Source of the DNA: an uncultured Lachnospira sp.
GTDB taxonomy: Bacteria; Bacillota; Clostridia; Lachnospirales; Lachnospiraceae
Assembly (NCBI GenBank): GCA_934343805.1
Contig: CAKRIN010000017.1
Span: 1 to 54,435, forward strand
Reading direction: 5' to 3'
Length of the DNA stretch: 54,435 bases
Shown: positions 25,805-35,787 of the stretch, one piece after another
How the letters are laid out: the number at the start of each line of letters is the position of its first letter
Numbering within the stretch: position 1 is the stretch's first letter
The notes under the pieces: model-generated
The model's database searches: none
What the model saw: the letters and a program-made list of their open reading frames with translations, nothing else
What the model was told of the DNA's origin: nothing
Position numbers and translations under genes: made by a program

Positions 25805-26941
25805 ATGTACAAGGTTTTAAAGACAGACGGCAGGGCGAAGAGAGCAGAGTTCACTACAGTACATGGAACTGTGCAGACACCTGTATTTATGAATGTCGGA
25901 ACAGTAGCAGCCATTAAGGGTGCAGTTGCAACAACGGATTTACAGCAGATTGGAACACAGATTGAATTGTCTAATACTTATCATCTTCATGTAAGACCGG
26001 GAGATAAGATTATAAAGCAGCTTGGAGGACTTCATAAGTTCATGAACTGGGACAAGCCAATCCTTACAGATTCGGGCGGATTTCAGGTGTTCTCACTTGC
26101 AGGACTTCGTAAGATTAAAGAAGAGGGCGTTACGTTCCAGTCACATATTGACGGACATAAGATATTTATGGGACCAGAAGAAAGTATGCAGATTCAGTCT
26201 AATCTCGGCTCAACAATTGCCATGGCATTTGACGAATGTGCGCCAGCTAAGGCAGACAGAAAGTATATCCAGAACTCTGTTGACAGAACATACCGCTGGC
26301 TGGAGCGCTGTAAGAAGGAGATGGCAAGACTTAACTCACTGCCTGATACAGTTAATCCTGATCAGATGCTTTTCGGAATCAATCAGGGTGGAGTTCTTAA
26401 TGATATAAGAATTGACCACGCCAAGAGAATATCAGAGCTGGAACTTGATGGTTACGCTGTGGGCGGACTTGCTGTTGGTGAAACACATGAGGAAATGTAT
26501 GATGTACTGGATAATGTAGTGCCATATCTTCCTAAAGATAAGCCAACTTACCTTATGGGTGTTGGAACACCGGCTAACATTATTGAGTCAGTAGACAGAG
26601 GAATTGATTTCTTTGACTGTGTATATCCTTCAAGGAATGGACGCCATGGACATGTATATACTAAGTTTGGAAAGATTAATCTATTCAATGCCAGGTATGA
26701 GACAGATACAGCACCAATCGAGGAAGGCTGTGGATGTCCTTGCTGCCAGAATTATACAAGGGCATATGTAAGACATCTTCTTAAGGCTAAAGAAATGCTT
26801 GGAATGCGTCTGTGTGTTCTGCATAATCTTTACTATTACAATCATCTTATGACAGACATAAGGAGTGCAATAGAGGACGGAAGATATGCAAGCTTTAAAG
26901 AAGAAGCATTATATCAGATGAAAACATATGATAAGCAGTAA
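25805..26941 (+). CDS. tgt: Queuine/preQ1 tRNA-guanine transglycosylase
   Basis: Exchanges G34 of GUN-anticodon tRNAs for preQ1 on the queuosine pathway. The general acid/base Asp89 is in DSGGFQVFSL and the nucleophile Asp271 in FFDCVYPSRNGRHG. The zinc site starts at Cys309 (CGCPCC) and ends with the His of VRHLLKAKEM. 378 residues. SD AAAAGGAG precedes ATG 25805. Followed by yajC, the same tgt-yajC order as in many bacteria. Confidence 0.97.
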   Translation: MYKVLKTDGRAKRAEFTTVHGTVQTPVFMNVGTVAAIKGAVATTDLQQIGTQIELSNTYHLHVRPGDKIIKQLGGLHKFMNWDKPILTDSGGFQVFSLAGLRKIKEEGVTFQSHIDGHKIFMGPEESMQIQSNLGSTIAMAFDECAPAKADRKYIQNSVDRTYRWLERCKKEMARLNSLPDTVNPDQMLFGINQGGVLNDIRIDHAKRISELELDGYAVGGLAVGETHEEMYDVLDNVVPYLPKDKPTYLMGVGTPANIIESVDRGIDFFDCVYPSRNGRHGHVYTKFGKINLFNARYETDTAPIEEGCGCPCCQNYTRAYVRHLLKAKEMLGMRLCVLHNLYYYNHLMTDIRSAIEDGRYASFKEEALYQMKTYDKQ

Positions 26942-27046
26942 GTGTTTATAAATATTTTGTGAAAAATACATTTTATTATGGACAAGGTGTATTTAATTAT
27001 GTATTATATGTTACGTTTGAAAGAATAATTATTTGGAGGAATTATA

Positions 27047-27337
27047 ATGGGTTCAATCGGTATTATTATTTTATATGTAGTTGTAATCGGTGCAATGATG
27101 TATTTCATAGCTATCAAGCCACAGAAGAAAGAACAGAAGCGTCAGCAGGAGCTTATGGATTCTATGGAAATAGGCGATTATGTTCTTACAACAAGCGGCT
27201 TTTATGGCGTACTTATCGATATCTCAGATGATGATGTAATTGTTGAATTCGGTAACAACAAGAACTGCCGTATCTCAATGCAGAAGAAGGCAATTGCGCA
27301 GGTTGAGAAACCATCAGAAAGCACATCAGAAGAATAA
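27047..27337 (+). CDS. yajC: Preprotein translocase subunit YajC
   Basis: Small accessory protein of the Sec-SecDF translocase. One N-terminal membrane helix (residues 3-23), then the typical KPQKKEQKRQQELMDSMEIGD and TTSGFYGVLIDISDD segments. 96 residues, normal length. SD TTTGGAGG is 7-8 nt before ATG 27047. The 105-nt gap after tgt contains no clear promoter. No secDF follows; a terminator closes the unit. Confidence 0.95.
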   Translation: MGSIGIIILYVVVIGAMMYFIAIKPQKKEQKRQQELMDSMEIGDYVLTTSGFYGVLIDISDDDVIVEFGNNKNCRISMQKKAIAQVEKPSESTSEE

Positions 27338-27356
27338 TTTAACGAATTTAATGGTT

Positions 27357-27404
27357 AAGGGATTCCTGGTCAGACACATTTGTCTGGTCAGGAGTCCTTT
27401 TTTT
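27357..27404 (+). terminator. Intrinsic terminator of yajC
   Basis: A long stem of about 18 bp (from 27357 and its partner ending near 27398, with G-U pairs) holding a CAGACA/TGTCTG core, followed by seven T. Confidence 0.9.
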
Positions 27405-27405
27405 A

Positions 27406-27434
27406 TTGAAAATATTGTGCAAATGTTATATCAT
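27406..27434 (+). promoter_or_regulatory. Promoter of leuB-ilvD-ilvB
   Basis: TTGAAA (27406-27411), a 17-bp spacer and TATCAT (27429-27434), directly after the yajC terminator. The leader to leuB is only about 35 nt, too short for a T-box. Confidence 0.68.
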
Positions 27435-27473
27435 ATTAAATTGAATTATCATATGAAAAAGGGGTAAAGGTTT

Positions 27474-28556
27474 ATGGAAAGCAGAATAACTTTAATTCCA
27501 GGTGATGGAATAGGACCAGAAATCGTCAGAGAGGCTGTGAAGGTTCTTGACAGGGTGGCAGATAAGTATGGTCATAAGTTTGATTATACCAGGATTCTTA
27601 TGGGTGGCTGTTCAATAGATGAATATGGTGTTCCACTTACTGATGAAGCAGTGGCAACAGCTAAGGCATCTGATGCAGTACTTCTTGGAGCTGTTGGTGG
27701 TAACGTGGGTAATTCAAAGTGGTACGATGTTGCACCTAATTTAAGACCAGAAGCAGGACTTTTAAAGATACGTAAGGAGTTAGGACTTTTTGCAAATTTA
27801 CGTCCGGCATATCTTTATGACGAGCTTAAGGCTGCATGCCCATTAAAAGAAGAAATCATCGGTGATGGATTTGATATGGTTATTATGCGAGAGCTTACGG
27901 GTGGCCTTTACTTTGGTGACAGATATACTAAGGAAGTTGACGGATTAGAGACAGCCGTTGACACACTTACATACAATGAGGAAGAGATAAGAAGAATTGC
28001 AATTAAGGGATTAGAGATTGCAATGAAGAGAAGAAAGAAAGTAACAAGCGTTGATAAGGCAAATGTTCTTGATTCTTCAAGACTCTGGAGAAAGATTGTA
28101 CATGAAGTTGCAAAGGATTATCCTGAAGTTGAGGTTTCAGATATGCTTGTAGATAACTGTGCTATGCAGCTTGTCATGAATCCTGGACAGTTTGATGTAA
28201 TTCTTACAGAGAACATGTTTGGAGATATATTATCAGATGAGGCAAGTATGATAACAGGTTCAATCGGAATGTTATCAAGCGCAAGTCTTAACAAGACTAA
28301 GTTAGGTCTTTATGAGCCAAGCCATGGCTCAGCACCTGATATTGCAGGAAAGAATATTGCTAACCCAATTGCAACAATACTTAGTGCAGCTATGATGTTA
28401 AGATACTCACTTGATCTTGATAAGGAAGCTGACGCTATCGAAGCAGCAGTTGCATCTGTATTAAAGGAAGGCTACAGAACAACTGATATTATGTCAGAAG
28501 GATGCACACTTGTTGGAACGGACAAGATGGGTGACTTAATTGCAGAAAGAGTTTAG
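27474..28556 (+). CDS. leuB: 3-isopropylmalate dehydrogenase
   Basis: NAD-dependent oxidative decarboxylation of 3-isopropylmalate in leucine synthesis. Motifs: [30 protein letters not shown], the substrate arginines in [17 protein letters not shown] and [12 protein letters not shown], then [14 protein letters not shown] and [33 protein letters not shown]. The C-terminal NAD site is [14 protein letters not shown]. 360 residues. ATG 27474 is preceded by AAAGG. First gene of leuB-ilvD-ilvB; leuA, leuC and leuD are not in the window. Confidence 0.96.
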   Translation: MESRITLIPGDGIGPEIVREAVKVLDRVADKYGHKFDYTRILMGGCSIDEYGVPLTDEAVATAKASDAVLLGAVGGNVGNSKWYDVAPNLRPEAGLLKIRKELGLFANLRPAYLYDELKAACPLKEEIIGDGFDMVIMRELTGGLYFGDRYTKEVDGLETAVDTLTYNEEEIRRIAIKGLEIAMKRRKKVTSVDKANVLDSSRLWRKIVHEVAKDYPEVEVSDMLVDNCAMQLVMNPGQFDVILTENMFGDILSDEASMITGSIGMLSSASLNKTKLGLYEPSHGSAPDIAGKNIANPIATILSAAMMLRYSLDLDKEADAIEAAVASVLKEGYRTTDIMSEGCTLVGTDKMGDLIAERV

Positions 28557-28590
28557 TATACAAATAACACATATATGAAGGAGATAAGTT

Positions 28591-30264
28591 ATGATAAGTG
28601 ATAACGCAAGAAGCGGTATGCAGCAGGCACCTGCAAGAAGCCTTTTTAATGCACTGGGCTTCACAGCAGAAGAAATGAAGAAGCCTATGATTGGTATTGT
28701 AAGCTCGTACAATGAGATAGTACCAGGTCATATGAATATTGATAAAATTGTTAATGCGGTTAAATTAGGAGTTGCTGAGGCAGGCGGTGTGCCTGTAGTA
28801 TTTCCAGCTATTGCAGTATGTGATGGTATAGCTATGGGACATGTCGGAATGAAGTATTCCTTAGTAACAAGAGATTTAATTGCAGATTCAACAGAGTGTA
28901 TGGCAATTGCACATCAGTTTGACGGACTTGTAATGGTTCCTAACTGTGATAAAAACGTTCCCGGACTTTTAATGGCAGCAGCAAGACTTAATCTTCCAAC
29001 TGTATTCGTATCAGGCGGTCCAATGCTTGCAGGTCATGTAAAGGGAAAGAAGAGAAGTCTTTCTTCAATGTTTGAGGCTGTGGGTTCTTACGCAGCAGGA
29101 ACAATGACAGAAGAAGATGTTCTTGAGTTCGAGGGAAAGGTATGCCCGACATGTGGTTCATGTTCAGGTATGTACACAGCCAACTCAATGAACTGTCTTA
29201 CAGAAGCACTTGGTATGGGACTTCGCGGTAATGGTACAATCCCAGCTGTATATTCAGAGAGAATCAAGCTTGCAAAGCATGCAGGTATGGCTGTTATGGA
29301 TATGGTCAATAAGGGAATTACAGCAAGAGATATCATTACTAAGGATTCTATCATGAATGCCCTTACAGTAGATATGGCACTTGGATGTTCTACTAATTCA
29401 ATGCTTCATCTTCCAGCTATTGCACATGAGATCGGTTTCGATTTTGATATCAAGTTCGCTAACCCAATAAGCGAGAAGACTCCTAACCTCTGTCATCTTG
29501 CACCGGCAGGTCCTACATACATGGAAGACCTTAATGAGGCAGGTGGTGTATATGCAGTTATGAAGGAGCTTGCAGATATCGGACTTCTTAATACAGACTG
29601 TATGACAGTTTCAGGAAAGACAATTGGTGAATGTATTGCAACAGCATACAACCGTAATCCTGAAGTCATAAGAACAGTTGATAATGCATACAGTAAGACA
29701 GGTGGTCTTGCAGTCCTTTCAGGAAATCTTGCACCAGACGGATCAGTAGTTAAGCGTTCAGCAGTTGTTCCAGAGATGCTTGTACATGAAGGTCCGGCAA
29801 GAGTATTTGATTCAGAAGAAGATGCAATTGCTGCTATTAAGGGTGGCAAGATTGTTGAGGGTGACGTAGTTGTTATCCGTTACGAAGGCCCTAAGGGAGG
29901 CCCTGGTATGAGAGAAATGCTTAATCCTACATCAGCTATTGCAGGTATGGGACTTGGTTCATCAGTTGCCCTTATTACAGACGGACGTTTCTCAGGCGCA
30001 AGCCGTGGAGCCTCTATCGGACATGTATCACCAGAAGCGGCAGTTGGAGGACCTATCGCATTGGTTGAGGAAGGCGATATCATCAGCATTGATATTCCTG
30101 GACTTAAGTTGGAGCTTAAGGTTTCAGATGAAGAGCTTGCTGCTAGAAAGGCTAAGTGGCAGCCAAGAGAACCTAAGGTAACAACAGGATATTTAAAGAG
30201 ATATGCTTCACTTGTAACATCAGGAAACAGAGGAGCTATCCTTAAGAGTTCTGCAGAAGAGTAA
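28591..30264 (+). CDS. ilvD: Dihydroxy-acid dehydratase
   Basis: Iron-sulfur enzyme that dehydrates 2,3-dihydroxy-isovalerate and -methylvalerate in valine and isoleucine synthesis. Cluster cysteines are in [12 protein letters not shown] and [17 protein letters not shown]. The carbamylated-lysine region follows and the C terminus has [19 protein letters not shown]. 557 residues. SD AAGGAG precedes ATG 28591, 34 nt after leuB. Between leuB and ilvB, so regulated with them. Confidence 0.97.
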   Translation: MISDNARSGMQQAPARSLFNALGFTAEEMKKPMIGIVSSYNEIVPGHMNIDKIVNAVKLGVAEAGGVPVVFPAIAVCDGIAMGHVGMKYSLVTRDLIADSTECMAIAHQFDGLVMVPNCDKNVPGLLMAAARLNLPTVFVSGGPMLAGHVKGKKRSLSSMFEAVGSYAAGTMTEEDVLEFEGKVCPTCGSCSGMYTANSMNCLTEALGMGLRGNGTIPAVYSERIKLAKHAGMAVMDMVNKGITARDIITKDSIMNALTVDMALGCSTNSMLHLPAIAHEIGFDFDIKFANPISEKTPNLCHLAPAGPTYMEDLNEAGGVYAVMKELADIGLLNTDCMTVSGKTIGECIATAYNRNPEVIRTVDNAYSKTGGLAVLSGNLAPDGSVVKRSAVVPEMLVHEGPARVFDSEEDAIAAIKGGKIVEGDVVVIRYEGPKGGPGMREMLNPTSAIAGMGLGSSVALITDGRFSGASRGASIGHVSPEAAVGGPIALVEEGDIISIDIPGLKLELKVSDEELAARKAKWQPREPKVTTGYLKRYASLVTSGNRGAILKSSAEE

Positions 30265-30322
30265 TTACAGGTGCGTTAATAATTATAGAATAATAGACAG
30301 TAGAGAAATCAGGAGAAATAAT

Positions 30323-32017
30323 ATGAAGTTAAATGGTTCAGAGATAATTGTTGAATGCTTGAAAGAACAGGGCGTTGACACAATATTTGGATACCCTGGT
30401 GGAGCTATTCTTAATGTATATGATGCTCTTTATAAGCATTCAGATGAGATAACTCATATTCTTACATCACATGAGCAGGGTGCATCACATGCTGCTGATG
30501 GTTATGCAAGAGCAACAGGAAAAGTAGGAGTTTGTTTCGCAACATCAGGTCCTGGAGCAACTAATCTTGTAACAGGTATTGCTACAGCTTATATGGATTC
30601 AGTTCCTATGGTTGCAATTACATGTAATGTTACTGTACCTCTTCTTGGAAGAGACAGTTTCCAGGAAGTAGATATTGCAGGTATAACAATGCCAATTACA
30701 AAGCACAGTTACATTGTTAAGAATGTAAAAGACCTTGCAAAGACTATAAGAAATGCATTCAGGATTGCAAAGAGCGGAAGACCGGGTCCTGTTCTTGTAG
30801 ATATTACAAAGGATGTTACAGCAGCTGAGTGCGAATATACAGCTAAAGTACCTAAGCCGGTTGAAAGAATAACAGCAAGTATCAATGATGAAGATATTGA
30901 AAAAGCTGTTGCACTTATTAATAAGGCTAAGAAACCATATGTATTTGTTGGTGGAGGAGCAGTTATATCAGAGGCATCATCAGAGCTTAAGAAGTTCGTT
31001 GAAAAAGTAGACGCTCCAGTATGTGATTCTCTTATGGGTAAAGGCGCATTTGATGGATCTGATGACAGATATACAGGAATGCTTGGCATGCATGGAACAA
31101 AGACTTCTAATTATGGTGTTTCAGAGTGCGACCTTCTTATCGTAGTGGGTGCAAGATTCTCAGACCGAGTTACAGGTAATGCTAAGAAATTTGCTAAAAA
31201 TGCTAAGATTCTCCAGTTTGATGTTGATGCTGCAGAGATAAATAAAAATATCAAAACAGATGCATCAGTTGTTGGAGATGCATTAGAAATCCTTAAGAGA
31301 ATCAATAAAAAGATTGATAAGCAGGATCATTCAGAGTGGATGAAACATATCAAAGAGTATAAGGAACAGTATCCGATGAGATATAATAAAGATACTCTTA
31401 ACGGACCACTCATCATGAATAAGATATATGAACTTACTCATGGAGATGCAATTATATCAACAGATGTAGGACAGCATCAGATGTGGGCAGCACAGCATTA
31501 TAAGTTCAAGAATCCAAGAACACTTCTTACATCAGGTGGACTTGGAACTATGGGATATGGTCTTGGTGCATGTATCGGTGCCAAGGTTGGCTGCAAGGAT
31601 AAAACTGTTATCAATATTGCTGGTGACGGCTGCTTCCGTATGAACATGAATGAAGTTGCAACAGCAACAAGATATAACATTCCTGTTATTGAAATAATAT
31701 TTAACAACCATGTACTGGGTATGGTAAGACAGTGGCAGGATCTTTTCTATGGAAAGAGATATTCAGCTACAGTCCTTGATGATCAGGTTGATTTTGTCAA
31801 GGTATCTGAGGGAATGGGAGCTAAGGCTTATCGTGTTACAACAATTGAAGAGTTTGAAAAGGCATTTAAAGAAGCTGTTGAACTTAACATACCATGTGTA
31901 ATTGACTGTCATATAGATAGAGAAGATAAGGTATTTCCTATGGTTTCACCGGGAGCTGCTATTTCAGATGCATTTGACAGAGAAGATCTTAATAAAAAGC
32001 AGAATGAAGGAAAGTAA
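30323..32017 (+). CDS. ilvB: Acetolactate synthase, large (catalytic) subunit
   Basis: ThDP- and FAD-dependent condensation of pyruvate to acetolactate (or with 2-oxobutyrate). The catalytic Glu is in HEQGASHAADGYARATGK. The FAD region and FVGGGAV follow, and the ThDP motif runs GDGCFRMNMNEVATATRYN to IIFNNHVLGMVRQWQ. 564 residues, biosynthetic type rather than the short catabolic form. SD AGGAGA precedes ATG 30323. No small regulatory subunit (ilvN/ilvH) and no ilvC adjoin it; they must be elsewhere if the pathway is complete. Confidence 0.95.
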   Translation: MKLNGSEIIVECLKEQGVDTIFGYPGGAILNVYDALYKHSDEITHILTSHEQGASHAADGYARATGKVGVCFATSGPGATNLVTGIATAYMDSVPMVAITCNVTVPLLGRDSFQEVDIAGITMPITKHSYIVKNVKDLAKTIRNAFRIAKSGRPGPVLVDITKDVTAAECEYTAKVPKPVERITASINDEDIEKAVALINKAKKPYVFVGGGAVISEASSELKKFVEKVDAPVCDSLMGKGAFDGSDDRYTGMLGMHGTKTSNYGVSECDLLIVVGARFSDRVTGNAKKFAKNAKILQFDVDAAEINKNIKTDASVVGDALEILKRINKKIDKQDHSEWMKHIKEYKEQYPMRYNKDTLNGPLIMNKIYELTHGDAIISTDVGQHQMWAAQHYKFKNPRTLLTSGGLGTMGYGLGACIGAKVGCKDKTVINIAGDGCFRMNMNEVATATRYNIPVIEIIFNNHVLGMVRQWQDLFYGKRYSATVLDDQVDFVKVSEGMGAKAYRVTTIEEFEKAFKEAVELNIPCVIDCHIDREDKVFPMVSPGAAISDAFDREDLNKKQNEGK

Positions 32018-32047
32018 TCTTAAGATTCGTAATAAGAAAAGCTGTTG

Positions 32048-32076
32048 TTGACTTTAGTGTGATAAAGGAATACAAT
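32048..32076 (+). promoter_or_regulatory. Promoter of serC-serA
   Basis: TTGACT (32048-32053), a 17-bp spacer and TACAAT (32071-32076). The leader to serC is about 35 nt. Confidence 0.78.
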
Positions 32077-32117
32077 ATAACCTAAATATTTTATTATTTT
32101 TCGAGGAGGAAGAAAAG

Positions 32118-33218
32118 GTGAGTAGAGTTTATAACTTTAGCGCTGGTCCAGCTGTTTTACCAGAGGAAGTACTCAAAGAAGCAGCAGATGAAATGTTAGA
32201 CTATCAGGGTAGTGGACAGTCGGTAATGGAAATGAGCCACAGATCCAAGGTTTATGACAATATCATCAAAGAGGCAGAGAAGGATTTAAGAGACCTTCTT
32301 AACATCCCAGATAACTATAAGGTGTTATTTTTACAGGGTGGAGCATCGCAGTTCTTCGCTGAAGTACCTATGAACCTTATGAAGAATAAAAAGGCTGGTT
32401 ATATCCTTACAGGTCAGTGGGCTAAGAAAGCATTTGCAGAAGCTAAGATATATGGTGAGGCAGTAGAACTTGCTTCTTCAGCAGATAAGACATTTACATA
32501 TATTCCAGATTGCTCAGATCTTGATATTCCAGAAGATCTTGACTATGTATACATCTGTGAGAACAACACAATTTATGGAACTAAGTATAAGACATTACCT
32601 AATACTAAGGGACATATTCTTGTGTCTGATGTTTCATCATGCTTCTTATCAGAGCCTATGGATGTAACTAAGTACGGCGTTGTATACGGCGGTGTACAGA
32701 AGAACATCGGACCGGCAGGTGTTGTAATTGCAATTATCAGAGAAGACCTTATAACAGATGATGTTCTTCCGGGAACTCCTACAATGCTTAAGTGGAAGAC
32801 ACAGGCAGATGCAGATTCTCTTTATAATACACCACCATGCTACAATATCTATATCTGTGGCAAGGTATTTAAGTGGATTAAGAAGATGGGTGGACTTTCA
32901 GCAATGAAGGAACACAATGAGAAGAAAGCTAAGATTCTTTATGATTTCCTTGATGAGAGCAGCTTATTCATGGGAACAGTTGTTAAGGAAGACCGTTCAC
33001 TTATGAATGTACCTTTTGTATGCAATATTGAAGATAAAGAAGCTAAGGATGCTATGGAAGCTAAGTTCATTAAGGAGGCAGCAGCAGCAGGATTTGTTAA
33101 CCTTAAGGGACACAGAACAGTTGGCGGTATGAGAGCATCTATCTACAATGCTATGCCAATCGAAGGTGTAGAGAAGCTTGTTGAATTCATGAAGAAGTTC
33201 GAGAAGGAGAATGCATAA
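32118..33218 (+). CDS. serC: Phosphoserine aminotransferase
   Basis: PLP enzyme, 3-phosphohydroxypyruvate plus glutamate to phosphoserine. The N terminus RVYNFSAGPAVLPEEVL is the family signature, followed by MEMSHRSKVYD, FLQGGASQFFAEVPMN, DVSSCFLSEPMDV and the PLP lysine in YGGVQKNIGPAG. 366 residues. The start is GTG 32118, set by GAGGAGGA at 32103-32110. The stop TAA overlaps the serA ATG by one base, so translation is coupled. Confidence 0.97.
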   Translation: MSRVYNFSAGPAVLPEEVLKEAADEMLDYQGSGQSVMEMSHRSKVYDNIIKEAEKDLRDLLNIPDNYKVLFLQGGASQFFAEVPMNLMKNKKAGYILTGQWAKKAFAEAKIYGEAVELASSADKTFTYIPDCSDLDIPEDLDYVYICENNTIYGTKYKTLPNTKGHILVSDVSSCFLSEPMDVTKYGVVYGGVQKNIGPAGVVIAIIREDLITDDVLPGTPTMLKWKTQADADSLYNTPPCYNIYICGKVFKWIKKMGGLSAMKEHNEKKAKILYDFLDESSLFMGTVVKEDRSLMNVPFVCNIEDKEAKDAMEAKFIKEAAAAGFVNLKGHRTVGGMRASIYNAMPIEGVEKLVEFMKKFEKENA

Positions 33219-34381
33219 TGATTAATGTTAATTGTCTTAATAATATAGCGGCATGTGGTTTGAAGCTTTTTTCTGATGAGTATAATACAGAAAGCTCATT
33301 TGAAGACGCACAGGCTGTACTTGTAAGAAGTGCCAAGATGCATGATATGGAGCTTAGTGATAACCTTCTTGCAATTGCAAGAGCAGGTGCAGGTGTTAAC
33401 AATATTCCTCTTGATAAATGTGCAGAGGAAGGTATTGTTGTATTCAACACACCAGGAGCTAATGCTAATGCAGTTAAGGAACAGGTTATTGCAGCTATGC
33501 TTTTAGCGTCAAGAGATTTAATCGGTGGTAATAAGTGGGTTGCAGACAATGCAGAAGATCCTGATATTGCCAAGGCAACAGAGAAGGCTAAGAAAGCATT
33601 TGCAGGACAGGAAATAAAGGGCAAGAAGCTTGGAGTTATCGGTCTTGGAGCAATTGGACAGTTAGTTGCCAACGCAGCTATAGCACTTGGAATGGAAGTG
33701 TATGGATACGATCCATATGTATCAGTTAAGGCTGCATGGAATCTTTCAAGTGAAGTTAAGTACATTTCTGATGTTAAGGATATCTATAAGGAGTGTAACT
33801 ATATTACAGTTCATGTTCCTGCACTTGACAGCACTAAGGGAATGATTAACAAGGAAGCATTTGATCTTATGCAGGATGGAACAGTAATTATCAACTGTGC
33901 AAGAGATGTGCTTGTTGATGAAGCTGCTATCGGAGAGGCACTTAAATCTGGAAGAGTTAAGGCTTATGTTTCAGATTTCCCTAACCCAACAACAGCTAAG
34001 ATGGAAGGAGCAATTGTTCTTCCTCATCTTGGAGCTTCAACAGCAGAAGCAGAAGATAATTGTGCTGTTATGGCAGTTAATGAGATTAGAAACTTTATTG
34101 AGAATGGTAATATTGTTAATTCAGTTAATTATCCTAACTGCGACTGTGGTGTATGCGCAACAGAAGGAAGAGTTGCTGTATGCCATAAGAATGTTCCAGC
34201 TGTTATCAGCAAGATAACAACAGTTCTTGGCGCAGCAGGAATTAATATTGCTTCTATGGCTAATCAGTCAAGAGGAGAATATGCATATTCACTTCTTGAT
34301 GTTGAGAGTTCATTATCAGAGTCTGTAGTTGAAGGACTTATGGCTATTGAAGGAGTTATCAAAGTAAGAGTTGTAAAGTAA
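33218..34381 (+). CDS. serA: D-3-phosphoglycerate dehydrogenase with ACT domain
   Basis: First step of serine synthesis, oxidising 3-phosphoglycerate with NAD. The Rossmann motif is VIGLGAIGQLVANAAIALGM. The catalytic residues lie in INCARDVLVDEAAIGEAL and in LPHLGASTAEAEDN. A C-terminal ACT domain begins near VPAVISKITTVLGAAGINI and could bind serine for feedback control. Between them is a cysteine-rich linker (NCDCGVCATEGRVAVCHK). 387 residues. The gene shares one base with serC and ends at a terminator. Confidence 0.95.
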   Translation: MINVNCLNNIAACGLKLFSDEYNTESSFEDAQAVLVRSAKMHDMELSDNLLAIARAGAGVNNIPLDKCAEEGIVVFNTPGANANAVKEQVIAAMLLASRDLIGGNKWVADNAEDPDIAKATEKAKKAFAGQEIKGKKLGVIGLGAIGQLVANAAIALGMEVYGYDPYVSVKAAWNLSSEVKYISDVKDIYKECNYITVHVPALDSTKGMINKEAFDLMQDGTVIINCARDVLVDEAAIGEALKSGRVKAYVSDFPNPTTAKMEGAIVLPHLGASTAEAEDNCAVMAVNEIRNFIENGNIVNSVNYPNCDCGVCATEGRVAVCHKNVPAVISKITTVLGAAGINIASMANQSRGEYAYSLLDVESSLSESVVEGLMAIEGVIKVRVVK

Positions 34382-34400
34382 ATAATATAAGATTATGTAT

Positions 34401-34450
34401 GGGGCTGCCGCCTGAACGATTTTAATCGTTAAAGTGGCAGCTCCATTTTT
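34401..34450 (+). terminator. Intrinsic terminator of serC-serA
   Basis: An 11-bp outer stem (34401-34411 with 34434-34444) encloses a second AACGAT/ATCGTT hairpin and ends in five T. The GGGCTGCC/GGCAGCTC core recurs in the terminator at 40.3 kb. Confidence 0.88.
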
Positions 34451-34458
34451 GCAATGTC

Positions 34459-34487
34459 TTGTATTATGAGTATGTCAATGATAAAAT
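34459..34487 (+). promoter_or_regulatory. Promoter of the DUF1015 gene
   Basis: TTGTAT (34459-34464), a 17-bp spacer and an extended -10 box TG-A-TAAAAT (34479-34487). So the DUF1015 gene is transcribed separately from serCA. Confidence 0.7.
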
Positions 34488-34535
34488 AAATGTATATTAG
34501 CTGATGCACAAAGGATGTGCGGGATTGGAGGAGAT

Positions 34536-35768
34536 ATGGCAGTTATAAGACCTTTTGAATGTGTAAGACCGGAAAAAAGTATTGCCGGAAGAGTGGCGGC
34601 ATTGCCTTATGATGTATATGATTCTAAGGAGGCAAGAGAAGTTGTTGCAAAAGAACCATTATCATTTCTTAAGATAGACAGAGCTGAGACACAGTTTGAT
34701 GAGCAGGTTGATATGTATAGCCAGGAGGTATATCAGAAAGCACATGATATGCTTATGGAGGCTATTGATGATGGAACATTTATAACTGACAGCGACAGGG
34801 CTTATTATGTGTATGAGCTTACAATGGATGGAAGAACACAGACTGGAATAGCTGCGTGTGCCTCTATTGATGATTACCTTAATAATGTTATTAAGAAACA
34901 TGAGAATACAAGAGCGGACAAGGAGCAGGACAGAATTAACCATGTGGATGCCTGCGGTGCACAGACCGGACCTATATTTCTTGCATACAGGGCTAATGAA
35001 GTGATTAATGGTGAAGTGGCTAAGGCAAAGGAAAAAGAACCATTGTACAGCTTCACATCTGATGATGGAATCAGACATCAGGTGTGGAAAATCAGTGATG
35101 AGGCATCAGTTGGAAATATTGAAGATGCATTTGCAGGAATCAGCCAGATATACATTGCCGACGGACATCACAGAGCAGCATCTGCTGTAAAGGTTGGACT
35201 TAAGAGAAGAGAAAGTAATCCTGGATATACAGGAGATGAGGAATTTAACTATTTTCTGTCAGTATTATTCCCGGATGAAGAACTCATGATCATGCCATAT
35301 AACAGAGTGGTTAAAGACTTAAATGGCATGAGTGAAGAAGAATTTGTTGCCAGAATTAAAGAAAAATTCATTGTAAATGAGAGCAGCACACAGGTTTCTC
35401 CAGCTAAGAAGGGCGAATTCGGAATGTATCTTGGCAAGAAATGGTATACACTTACAGCCAGAGAAGAAATATTAAGCAATGACCCGGTAGACGGCTTGGA
35501 TGTGGCAGTTCTCCAGAACAATGTCTTAGAGCCACTTTTAGGAATCCACGACCCTAAGACAGACAAGAGAATAGATTTCGTAGGCGGGATCCGTGGCTTA
35601 GGTGAACTTGAGAGAAGATGTGATGAGGACTGCGTTCTCGCATTCTCAATGTATGCAACATCAATAAGTGAGTTATTCGCAGTAGCAGACGCAGGACTGC
35701 TTATGCCGCCTAAGTCAACATGGTTTGAACCAAAGCTTAGAAGTGGATTGTTCATACATAGATTTTAA
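34536..35768 (+). CDS. DUF1015 family protein
   Basis: 410 residues. The N terminus AVIRPFECVRP with AALPYDVYDSKEA is the hallmark of DUF1015 (PF06245). The central QIYIADGHHRAASAVKV motif resembles the DGHHR motif of ParB/sulfiredoxin-fold nucleotide-using proteins, which include free serine kinases such as SerK and SbnI. In many Clostridia this gene follows serC-serA; here it does too, though behind a terminator and its own promoter. A role in serine or phosphoserine metabolism is inferred, not shown. ATG 34536 follows GGAGGAG; the in-frame ATG 34515 has no site. Confidence 0.85.
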   Translation: MAVIRPFECVRPEKSIAGRVAALPYDVYDSKEAREVVAKEPLSFLKIDRAETQFDEQVDMYSQEVYQKAHDMLMEAIDDGTFITDSDRAYYVYELTMDGRTQTGIAACASIDDYLNNVIKKHENTRADKEQDRINHVDACGAQTGPIFLAYRANEVINGEVAKAKEKEPLYSFTSDDGIRHQVWKISDEASVGNIEDAFAGISQIYIADGHHRAASAVKVGLKRRESNPGYTGDEEFNYFLSVLFPDEELMIMPYNRVVKDLNGMSEEEFVARIKEKFIVNESSTQVSPAKKGEFGMYLGKKWYTLTAREEILSNDPVDGLDVAVLQNNVLEPLLGIHDPKTDKRIDFVGGIRGLGELERRCDEDCVLAFSMYATSISELFAVADAGLLMPPKSTWFEPKLRSGLFIHRF

Positions 35769-35787
35769 TCTGCCTTCTATGTAGAAA

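Noticed and set aside
27405..27473. T-box or leader peptide before leuB
   Set aside because: The leader is only about 35 nt after the promoter; there is no room for a T-box or attenuator.
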